In this document: piece after piece, positions 1-6,178 of the stretch
Numbering within the stretch: position 1 is the stretch's first letter
Layout of the letters: each line of letters begins with the position of its first letter
NCBI RefSeq assembly: GCF_900177615.1
Contig: NZ_FXAP01000001.1
Coordinates: forward strand, 1,122,825 to 1,186,824
Direction: 5' to 3'
DNA: 64,000 bases
DNA from: Plantibacter flavus
GTDB lineage: Bacteria; Actinomycetota; Actinomycetes; Actinomycetales; Microbacteriaceae
Made by a program: the position numbers and the translations under genes
The notes under the pieces: generated by a model
Told to the model about the DNA's origin: nothing
The model's input: only the letters and a program-made list of their open reading frames with translations
Database searches by the model: none

Positions 1-305
1 AGGGACTCCTGCAGGAGCCCGAGCGCATGATCGATGTGGAGTGGGCTCCGTCGTCGAAGAGCGTGTTCCTCGTCCAGATCCAGGTCGAGGCGCTCGATCG
101 AGCTGGACTGTTGTCGGATGTGACGCGGGTGCTGTCCGAGTACCACGTCAACATCCTGTCGGCGACGGTGAACACCTCGAGCGACCGCCTGGCCATCAGC
201 CGCTTCGTGTTCGAGATGGGGGACACCACCCACCTCGACCGGGTACTGAACGCGGTCCGGCGGATCGACACCGTCTACGACGTCTACCGGGTCAACGGCG
301 GCTGA
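1..305 (+). CDS. relA: RelA/SpoT-family (p)ppGpp synthetase/hydrolase, C-terminal end (partial)
   Basis: Only the last 100 or so codons are in the window, open from base 3 to the TGA at 303-305. The translation is a C-terminal ACT domain: it runs through [20 protein letters not shown], then [12 protein letters not shown], and ends [12 protein letters not shown]. This pattern (valine-rich strand, DRxGLLxDV, I.a..v) is typical of the regulatory end of long bifunctional RelA/SpoT enzymes, which make and degrade the stringent-response alarmone. The catalytic HD and synthetase domains lie upstream and cannot be judged. The gene converges on the minus-strand AbiEi-like gene and their ends overlap by 14 bp. 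The assignment to RelA/SpoT rather than another ACT protein rests on the C-terminal pattern and the neighbourhood common in Microbacteriaceae. Confidence 0.85.
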   Translation, partial: GLLQEPERMIDVEWAPSSKSVFLVQIQVEALDRAGLLSDVTRVLSEYHVNILSATVNTSSDRLAISRFVFEMGDTTHLDRVLNAVRRIDTVYDVYRVNGG

Positions 306-969
306 GCGGGAGCGACCAGGACGCCAGTTCACTCCGAGTCGGCTCGAGGCCGGGGAGCATCACCTCGGTGGCACTCGACACGACACGGACGATCCGTGTG
401 CCGCCGAGGACCCGTGGGACGGAGCGGACCCATGCGACGACCTCCTCAGGGCTGGTGAGCCCGAGCAGGAAGTAGTTGCGGATCGTCGTCATGGCCTCCT
501 CCGCGTCGGCCCCGGTGCGCCGCGCCAGGTCCGCGACCGTGCGCGTGGGGGTCGTGACCCGCAGTGCGCCGCACCGCTCGCTGTCGTCCGCGCGGAGTGA
601 CACCTGACGCAGACGCAACCGGGGCGAACGCGCGCTTCGCCGTTCCATCGACACGAAACCCGTGTGGACCCTCGGTGCGATGAGCGCCGCGCCGTGCAGC
701 CAGGCAGCACTCGTCTCAGCGATGACCGCGTCGGCCAGCCCGGGCAGCTGTTCGAGGACCGCCGCGCGCAGCCTGACGGTGTCGGGTTCGTCGACACTGC
801 AGTAGCCGTCTTCGAAGGCGAAGAGCTCGCCGTCGAGCCGCGCGGCGGCGAGCTCGGCGACGGAGAGCTCAGGTGGCTGGAGGTAGGCGGGGAGGCGGCT
901 CGTGGAGGCCGAGGGATCCGTCGCGCAGCCTGGCTCGATGGGGGAGGACGTCTGGAGTGCCGTGGACAT
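292..969 (-). CDS. AbiEi-like (type IV antitoxin family) protein, no toxin partner beside it
   Basis: A 225-residue protein starting [10 protein letters not shown]. The ATG at 969 is chosen because a strong AGGAGGAT ribosome-binding site lies 6 nt upstream; a longer in-frame extension has shadow-like composition. The middle ([19 protein letters not shown]) and the later [12 protein letters not shown] and [11 protein letters not shown] segments resemble actinobacterial proteins annotated as AbiEi-family antitoxin or transcriptional-regulator-like. In true AbiE systems AbiEi represses the operon and opposes the AbiEii nucleotidyltransferase toxin, but no AbiEii-like gene is adjacent, so an antitoxin role here is unproven. 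It lies 94 bp after the DUF349 gene on the same strand and may be co-transcribed with it. Its ribosome-binding site sits inside a hairpin, described separately. Confidence 0.72.
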   Translation of the reverse strand: MSTALQTSSPIEPGCATDPSASTSRLPAYLQPPELSVAELAAARLDGELFAFEDGYCSVDEPDTVRLRAAVLEQLPGLADAVIAETSAAWLHGAALIAPRVHTGFVSMERRSARSPRLRLRQVSLRADDSERCGALRVTTPTRTVADLARRTGADAEEAMTTIRNYFLLGLTSPEEVVAWVRSVPRVLGGTRIVRVVSSATEVMLPGLEPTRSELASWSLPLSRR

Positions 970-974
970 ACGAC

Positions 975-1010
975 GATCCTCCTGCAGCCGTCCGGCAGGA
1001 GGAGGATCAT
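975..1010 (-). promoter_or_regulatory. Hairpin that buries the ribosome-binding site of the AbiEi-like gene
   Basis: On the minus strand GATCCTCCTCCTGC (1008-995) is complementary to GCAGGAGGATC (985-975) with a 3-nt bulge and a 9-nt loop. The pairing can extend outward through CGAT/GTCG with one G-U pair, to within a few bases of the ATG at 969. The 3' arm is the ribosome-binding site itself, so the folded RNA should block translation. There is no U-tract, which argues against a plain terminator for the upstream DUF349 gene. Confidence 0.5.
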
Positions 1011-1063
1011 CGACGGATCTGTGGAGAACCGCGACCGTCACGCGGTTGGTGGAGCGGATCCGT

Positions 1064-2293
1064 CTAGCGGATCGCCCCGAGCCACGCCTTGCGCGCGTCC
1101 AGCGCCTCGATGGCCGCGGTGAGCCGGTCGGCGTCGCCGGAGGCTCGTGCCGCCTCGACCTCGTCTTCGAGCTTGGCGATGGCGTCGGCGAGCTGGCTCG
1201 CGAGCCCCTCGGTCCGCGCCTTCGTCTCGGGGTTGTTGCGCTTCCAGTGCTCGTCCTCGAGCTGCTTGACGTGGGTCTCGATCTTGCGGAGACGGTCTTC
1301 GACGACGCGGACCTGCTCACGCGGGACCTTGCCGATCTCGTCCCACCGACGCTGGATGTCGGTGAGCGCCTTGCGCGCCGAGTCCCGATTCGTGTCGGCC
1401 AGGATCGGCTCGGCATCCGCCAACACCGCGAGCTTCAGGTCCAGGTTGCCCTGGAACTCCTCGTTGTCGCGCGCGTCGATCTCGGCCTTGGCGCCGTAGA
1501 TCGCGTCGCCCGCCGCCTTGAACTTCGCCCAGAGCGCGTCATCCTGGCGTTTCCCGGCACGCGGGGAGGCCTTCCACTCGTCGAGCAGGCTGCGGTAGGC
1601 GGGGATGCCCTCGGCGCCCTTGGCGATGAGGGCCTCGGCGCGCTCGACGAGCTTCTGCTTGATGCCGCGGGCCTCCTTGTGGACCGAGTCCAGCTCCGTG
1701 TAGAACGCACGACGGTGCTGCTCGATCGTCGCGCGCGCCGTCCGGAACCGCTTCCAGAGGTCGTTGGCGTCGTTCTTCGCGAGACGAGGTCCGTCGTGCT
1801 GCTGGCGCTGCCACTCGGCGAAGAGTTCGTCGAGTCGCGCCGAGGTCTGCTTCCACTGCACCCGTGCCGGATCCTGCTGCGCGAGCTGCTCGGCTTCCTC
1901 GACGATCGCGAGACGCGCACGTGCCGCCTCCTTGAGCGCTGCCTTGGTCTCCTGGCTCTGTGCCTCGGTCAGCTCGCTCACGGTGCCGTCGAGCGCCGCG
2001 AGGCGGGTCAGGAGCGCCTGGAGGTTGCCGACCGCGTTGGCGGACTCGACCTGCTTGGTGATCGACTTCACGGCCTTCGCGACGTCCGTCGCCGGTGCAC
2101 CGCGCTTCGCGCGCTGCTCGAGGAGCGTCACCTGTCCGGCGAGGTCCGTGAACTTTCGCTCGAAGTACGCGAGCGCCTCCTCCTTGGAACCGTCGGGGTA
2201 CTGTCCGACCGCTCGTTCACCGTCGGCCTCACGGACGTAGACGGTGCCGTCGTCGTCGACACGACCCCACGGTTCGATCTCTGGACTGGTCAC
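1064..2293 (-). CDS. DUF349 domain-containing protein
   Basis: A protein of about 409 residues rich in charged helices, with repeated motifs such as LWKRFRTARATIEQHRRAF, LWAKFKAAGDAIYGAKAEID and IQRRWDEIGKVPREQV. The W(K/A)(R/K)F and RWxxIGxVPR repeats are the DUF349 signature; most of the protein should be coiled-coil. Function is not established for the family. The GTG at 2293 (VTSPEIEPWG) is preferred because an AAGGG motif lies 8 nt upstream; ATG 2299 and GTG 2302 are possible but crowd that site. A TAGGCT hexamer at 2350-2355 on this strand could be its -10. This gene beside relA and a membrane cyclophilin is an arrangement often seen in Microbacteriaceae. Confidence 0.85.
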   Translation of the reverse strand: MTSPEIEPWGRVDDDGTVYVREADGERAVGQYPDGSKEEALAYFERKFTDLAGQVTLLEQRAKRGAPATDVAKAVKSITKQVESANAVGNLQALLTRLAALDGTVSELTEAQSQETKAALKEAARARLAIVEEAEQLAQQDPARVQWKQTSARLDELFAEWQRQQHDGPRLAKNDANDLWKRFRTARATIEQHRRAFYTELDSVHKEARGIKQKLVERAEALIAKGAEGIPAYRSLLDEWKASPRAGKRQDDALWAKFKAAGDAIYGAKAEIDARDNEEFQGNLDLKLAVLADAEPILADTNRDSARKALTDIQRRWDEIGKVPREQVRVVEDRLRKIETHVKQLEDEHWKRNNPETKARTEGLASQLADAIAKLEDEVEAARASGDADRLTAAIEALDARKAWLGAIR

Positions 2294-2359
2294 GCGCATC
2301 ACCCTTGCTGTGTGTTGACCGCCGTTCGTGGCGATCGTGATCGATCCACAAGCCTATTA

Positions 2360-2378
2360 CCCCGAGTCCTGCTCGGGG
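2360..2378 (-). terminator. Probable terminator after the cyclophilin gene
   Basis: CCCCGAG (2360-2366) and CTCGGGG (2372-2378) form a perfect 7-bp stem with a 5-nt loop about 50 nt after the minus-strand cyclophilin stop. There is no long U-tract, which is usual for high-G+C hosts. Confidence 0.5.
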
Positions 2379-2426
2379 CGACCGCTTGCGCCGGTCGGTT
2401 CCGTCTGGTGCAGGTTACTGCACGCG

Positions 2427-3233
2427 CTACTGGACCGTCACCGAGGTGATGGTGGCCGGGACCGCCGGAGCACCGTCACCGCTGCCGTCCGCGACACCGC
2501 CGGACACGACGCCCGAGACGAGCTGGTCGAGACCGCTCGTGATCCGACCGAGCACGGTGTAGCCGCCGGCGGCGTCGGACGGGATGGTCGAGTCCTGGTA
2601 CACGAGGAAGAACTGCGAACCGTTGCTGTAGCCGTTCCCTCCCTGGCGTGCCATGGCGATGGTGCCGGCCGGGTAGACGTCGTCCGTCGGTGCATTCTCG
2701 ACCGGGCCGTAGCTGTAGCCGGGGCCACCGGTGCCGGTACCGTCGGGGTCGCCGCACTGCAGGACGTAGATGCCGCTCGTCGTGAGGCGGTGGCAGGTGA
2801 CGCCGTCGTAGAAGCCGGACTGGGCGAGGGAGATGAAAGAGGAGACACCCTGCGGTGCGCAGGCGCCGTCGAGGGTGAGGTTCATGACGACGTCGTTGAT
2901 CGTCATCTCACCACTCCAGTCGCGGTCCTCGGCGATCGTGCTCGCGGGGACTTCGCCGGTGTTCGCGCCGTCCGTGGCCCCGGTGACACCGCAGGCCCCG
3001 GCCTCGGCGGAGGCGGTGGGCGTCGCGACCGGGGTGCCCGGACCGCCGGCGAAGAAGAACACCTGCGCAGCCGTGGCACCGGCCAGGATGACGACGAGCG
3101 CCGCTGCGGCGATCACGTTGTCGCGGACGCGGCGCTTCGAGCGGTGCTCGTGCACGGTGCGCCGGGCGTTGTAGGCGCGCAGTCGTGCGCGTGCTGCGCG
3201 TGCCTCTTTGTCCGGACCCTTGCTCGTTGCCAC
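2427..3233 (-). CDS. Membrane-anchored cyclophilin-type peptidyl-prolyl cis-trans isomerase
   Basis: A 268-residue protein. Residues 1-38 are basic and cytoplasmic, residues 39-62 form one hydrophobic segment (IAAAALVVILAGATAAQVFF), then a Pro/Ala/Thr linker leads to a cyclophilin domain from about residue 105 to the end. Cyclophilin hallmarks include FYDGVTCHRL, LQCGDPDGTGTGGPGY, a GTIAMAR block and SQFFLV. The domain should face outside the membrane and help fold exported proteins. The active-site arginine of classic cyclophilins (FHRV) is present here as CHRL. Actinobacterial genomes commonly carry this anchored form beside relA. The divergent rarA gene begins 185 bp away. Confidence 0.9.
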   Translation of the reverse strand: MATSKGPDKEARAARARLRAYNARRTVHEHRSKRRVRDNVIAAAALVVILAGATAAQVFFFAGGPGTPVATPTASAEAGACGVTGATDGANTGEVPASTIAEDRDWSGEMTINDVVMNLTLDGACAPQGVSSFISLAQSGFYDGVTCHRLTTSGIYVLQCGDPDGTGTGGPGYSYGPVENAPTDDVYPAGTIAMARQGGNGYSNGSQFFLVYQDSTIPSDAAGGYTVLGRITSGLDQLVSGVVSGGVADGSGDGAPAVPATITSVTVQ

Positions 3234-3389
3234 GTCGTTCCCTCCAGGTGCCGTCGGCCGAGCGGCGGCATCGCGCTGTCATCTGGCACCACGCCCGCGG
3301 CGGACTGCCCAGGAGAACCTTACGGGGAGCGCTCCACGCGGACCAAACGGTGCACGACGGCGGCGACCCCGTTCTGCAGCGGGTCCGCG

Positions 3390-3420
3390 TGTCGCAGGCT
3401 GCGGCTAGCCTGGTGGAATG
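3390..3420 (+). promoter_or_regulatory. rarA promoter: TGTCG element, 8-nt spacer, -10 hexamer, leaderless start
   Basis: TGTCGCAG (3390-3397) is followed by exactly 8 nt and then TAGCCT (3406-3411), with the ATG of rarA 6 nt later. The layout matches the RecA-independent DNA-damage promoter TGTCRGTG-N8-TAnnnT at 6 of 8 upstream positions with exact spacing. The short -10 to ATG distance predicts a leaderless mRNA. Confidence 0.5.
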
Positions 3421-4863
3421 TTCAGTCGAGGACCCGGCATCGCCGGCGCACCGGTACCGCTCGCCGTGCGCATGCGGCCCCGCAGCCTCGAGGAGGTCGC
3501 CGGCCAGCAGCACCTGCTCCGTCCCGGCTCGCCGCTCGTCCGCCTGGCGAGCGACAACGAGGGGACGCAGGCGGCCGTGTCCGTCATCCTCTGGGGCCCA
3601 CCGGGCACCGGGAAGACGACGCTGGCGCAAGCCATCGCGCACAGCTCCGGCCGCCGGTTCGTGGAGCTCTCGGCCGTGACGGCGGGCGTCAAGGACGTCC
3701 GGCAGGTCATGGAGGAGGCGATGTCGAGCCGCGACCTCTACGGCAGCTCGACCGTCCTCTTCCTCGACGAGATCCACCGGTTCACGAAGGCCCAGCAGGA
3801 CGCCCTGCTCCCCGGCGTGGAGAACGGCTGGGTCATCCTGGTCGCCGCGACGACCGAGAACCCGTCGTTCTCCGTCATCTCCCCGCTGCTGTCGCGTTCG
3901 CTGCTCCTCACGCTCGAACAGCTGAGCGACGACGACCTCGGCATCCTCATCGACCGCGCCGTGACCGACCCGCGCGGCCTGGCCGGTCGCTTCACCGTGA
4001 CGCCGGAGGCCCGCGCAGCGATCATCCAGTTGTCCTCCGGCGATGCCCGACGAGCCCTGACGGCACTGGAGGCGGCCGCGATCGCCGCCGACTCCGATCT
4101 CGGCGCTCCGGTCGACCCCGACGAGCTCGATCTCGACGACGCGGGCCTCCTCGACGTCGGCGATGAGGACGACGAAGACGACGAGGACGGGGTGGACGCC
4201 GCCACCGCGACGCGGGCGCCCCGCGGTCCCGTCATCACCGATGAGCTCGTCTCGCAGGCGGTCGACCGCGCCCTGCTCCGGTACGACCGCAACGGCGACG
4301 AGCACTACGACGTCATCAGCGCGTTCATCAAGAGCATCCGCGGATCGGACGTCGACGCCGCGCTGCACTACCTCGCTCGGATGATCGAGGCGGGGGAGGA
4401 CCCGCGCTTCATCGCCCGCCGCATCATCATCTCCGCGGCCGAGGACATCGGCATCGCCGACCCGCAGGCGCTGCCCATCGCCGTGGCGGCCGCCGACGCC
4501 GTCCAGTTCATCGGCATGCCCGAGGGTCGCATCCCGCTGGCCGAGGCCGTGGTGTACCTGGCCACCGCCGCCAAGTCGAACGCGGCCTACGTCGCCATCG
4601 ACCAGGCCATCGCCGACGTCAGGGCCGGAGCCTTCGGACGTGTACCGAAGCCGATGCGCGACGCCCACTACGCGGGCGCCAAGCGCCTCGGACACGGGAA
4701 GGGCTACCGCTACCCGCACGACCACCCGATCGGCGTCGTCGCCCAGCAGTACCTCCCCGACGAGCTCCGCGACGTCAGGTACTACCAGCCCACCGACCAC
4801 GGCCACGAACGCGACATCTCGGCACGGTTGGACAAACTCCGGAAGATCGTCCGGGGCGAGTGA
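3418..4863 (+). CDS. rarA: Replication-associated recombination protein A (RarA/MgsA AAA+ ATPase)
   Basis: A 481-residue AAA+ ATPase related to clamp loaders, acting at stalled replication forks. Near the N-terminus [15 protein letters not shown]-type sequence leads to Walker [13 protein letters not shown] (about residues 60-71), Walker [10 protein letters not shown] (about 113-121), a sensor region [17 protein letters not shown] and the C-terminal MgsA domain with [17 protein letters not shown]. An acidic stretch of about 35 residues (around 230-265, with EDDEDDEDG) is inserted before the C-terminal domain. The ATG is 6 nt after TAGCCT, so translation is probably leaderless; the few bases between give no Shine-Dalgarno. 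Single gene, followed by a GC-rich hairpin. Confidence 0.95.
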   Translation: MFSRGPGIAGAPVPLAVRMRPRSLEEVAGQQHLLRPGSPLVRLASDNEGTQAAVSVILWGPPGTGKTTLAQAIAHSSGRRFVELSAVTAGVKDVRQVMEEAMSSRDLYGSSTVLFLDEIHRFTKAQQDALLPGVENGWVILVAATTENPSFSVISPLLSRSLLLTLEQLSDDDLGILIDRAVTDPRGLAGRFTVTPEARAAIIQLSSGDARRALTALEAAAIAADSDLGAPVDPDELDLDDAGLLDVGDEDDEDDEDGVDAATATRAPRGPVITDELVSQAVDRALLRYDRNGDEHYDVISAFIKSIRGSDVDAALHYLARMIEAGEDPRFIARRIIISAAEDIGIADPQALPIAVAAADAVQFIGMPEGRIPLAEAVVYLATAAKSNAAYVAIDQAIADVRAGAFGRVPKPMRDAHYAGAKRLGHGKGYRYPHDHPIGVVAQQYLPDELRDVRYYQPTDHGHERDISARLDKLRKIVRGE

Positions 4864-4869
4864 TCCTCG

Positions 4870-4890
4870 GGTCGCCGCGGCCCGGCGACC
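4870..4890 (+). terminator. Possible rarA terminator
   Basis: GGTCGCC (4870-4876) pairs perfectly with GGCGACC (4884-4890) around a 7-nt loop, beginning 7 nt after the rarA stop. There is no U-tract. Confidence 0.45.
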
Positions 4891-4904
4891 GGGGCACGTC
4901 GTGC

Positions 4905-5085
4905 TAGTATTGATCCGCCTAGAACCGGTGTGACTGCGCGGCTGCTCGATCACCGTGTTCGACGGGCGTGTTCTGTAGCCGAACAGCCCCGGCGGACCCC
5001 TCTGACTTTGTCCGGTGTGATTCCGGATCACCGACGCGTCTTCGCGCCGGTCATTCATCGTTTGAGACTTCATCGAAAGGAAACC
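4905..5085 (+). promoter_or_regulatory. rpsD promoter and long structured leader
   Basis: TAGTAT (4905-4910) is a good actinobacterial -10; no clear -35 is seen. The transcript would have a leader of about 170 nt before the rpsD GTG. Within it CGGTGTGAT (5013-5021) can pair with ATCACCG (5027-5033) with one bulged base. S4 is a known translational autoregulator in other bacteria, so a regulatory leader is plausible, but nothing here proves it. Confidence 0.35.
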
Positions 5086-5715
5086 GTGTCTACCAAGTCA
5101 CGTACCCGCAGCAAGACCCGTCTCTCGCGGGCACTCGGCATCGCCCTCACCCCGAAGGCTGCCAAGTACCTCGAGAAGCGTCCCTACGCTCCCGGTGAGC
5201 ACGGCCGCACCAAGCGCAAGGCCGACAGCGACTACGCCGTCCGTCTGCGCGAGAAGCAGCGTCTGCGCGCCCAGTACGGCATCCGCGAGGCTCAGCTCAA
5301 GATCGCCTTCCAGGAGGCACGTCGCACCCAGGGCCTGACGGGTGAGAACCTCGTCGAGATCCTCGAGACCCGTCTCGACGCGCTCGTCCTCCGTGCCGGC
5401 TTCGCCCGCACCACGGCTCAGGCCCGCCAGATGGTCGTGCACCGCCACATCATGGTCGACGGCCAGCTCGTCGACCGCCCGTCCTTCCGCGTGAAGCCGG
5501 GTCAGCTCATCCACGTCAAGCCGCGCTCCGAGGGCACCGAGCCCTTCCAGGTCGCCGCTGCCGGCGGTCACGTCGACGTCCTGCCGAAGGTGCCCGCGTA
5601 CCTCTCGGTCGAGCTCGACAAGCTCCAGGCACGTCTCGAGCGTCGCCCGAAGCGCGCCGAGGTCCCCGTGACCTGTGAAGTGCAGCTCGTCGTCGAGTAC
5701 TACGCAGCCCGCTAG
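5086..5715 (+). CDS. rpsD: 30S ribosomal protein S4 (uS4)
   Basis: A 209-residue protein beginning VSTKSRTRSKTRLSRALGIA, a primary 16S rRNA-binding protein that starts assembly of the 30S body. Diagnostic blocks are RPYAPGEHG, KQRLRAQYGIRE, and the S4 RNA-binding domain from LDALVLRAGFARTTAQARQM through VHRHIMVDGQLVDRPSFRVK (about residues 100-145). The GTG at 5086 has a GAAAGGA ribosome-binding site 5 nt upstream; upstream in-frame codons do not resemble S4. The N-terminus lacks the zinc cysteines of C+ S4 forms, so this is the zinc-free type. It stands alone here rather than in the alpha operon, as in many actinobacteria, and is followed by a strong terminator. Confidence 0.97.
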   Translation: MSTKSRTRSKTRLSRALGIALTPKAAKYLEKRPYAPGEHGRTKRKADSDYAVRLREKQRLRAQYGIREAQLKIAFQEARRTQGLTGENLVEILETRLDALVLRAGFARTTAQARQMVVHRHIMVDGQLVDRPSFRVKPGQLIHVKPRSEGTEPFQVAAAGGHVDVLPKVPAYLSVELDKLQARLERRPKRAEVPVTCEVQLVVEYYAAR

Positions 5716-5741
5716 AGCTGCGGCCCGGCTCCGGGCACCAC

Positions 5742-5777
5742 ACGAAGAGGCATCGGCTCCGGCCGGTGCCTCTTCGT
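5742..5777 (+). terminator. rpsD terminator
   Basis: A perfect 11-bp stem, ACGAAGAGGCA (5742-5752) with TGCCTCTTCGT (5767-5777), begins 27 nt after the rpsD stop. Confidence 0.8.
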
Positions 5778-5875
5778 CGTTGGACGACGCCATCGGTCCA
5801 CCGCGCTCGACTACGATGGATGCTTGGTACGCCCGGCGACGCCCGGGTGGTCGCACCGCAGATGAGGAGTTCCCC

Positions 5876-6109
5876 ATGAAGAACGTGTTCTGGCTGATCG
5901 TCGGCATCGGCGCCGGCTTCGTCGTCGCCCACGAGATCAACAAGACACAGTCCGGCAAGCGGTTCTTCTCCGAGCTGGACTCACGCGTCAGGGAGTTCAC
6001 CGACACCGTCGGCGACGCCTACAAGGAGCGCGAGGCGCAGCTGCGCGACACGGCGGAGTCCGTCGTCGCGCGCGTCGAGGACGCCGCAGAAGACCTCACC
6101 AAGCCGTAG
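5876..6109 (+). CDS. Small single-pass membrane protein of unknown function
   Basis: A 77-residue protein. Residues 4-20 are hydrophobic (VFWLIVGIGAGFVVAHEI); the rest is a charged, probably helical cytoplasmic tail (FFSELDSRVREFTDTVGDAY) ending DLTKP. The ATG has a GATGAGGAG ribosome-binding site, and a TACGAT hexamer at 5812-5817 may be its -10. A small gene of this type commonly sits between rpsD and alaS in Microbacteriaceae, which supports it being real. I do not recognise a named domain; the amphipathic tail suggests a membrane-associated scaffold or structural role, but that is a guess. Confidence 0.8.
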   Translation: MKNVFWLIVGIGAGFVVAHEINKTQSGKRFFSELDSRVREFTDTVGDAYKEREAQLRDTAESVVARVEDAAEDLTKP

Positions 6110-6178
6110 CGGCACGCCCGGACGGGCATCGCCGCAGCGCACGAACATCGACACGCACACCCCTGACGTACGGACACC

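Noticed and set aside
6110-6178. Possible T-box leader before alaS
   Set aside because: The 69-bp gap is too short for a T-box and contains no conserved T-box sequence.
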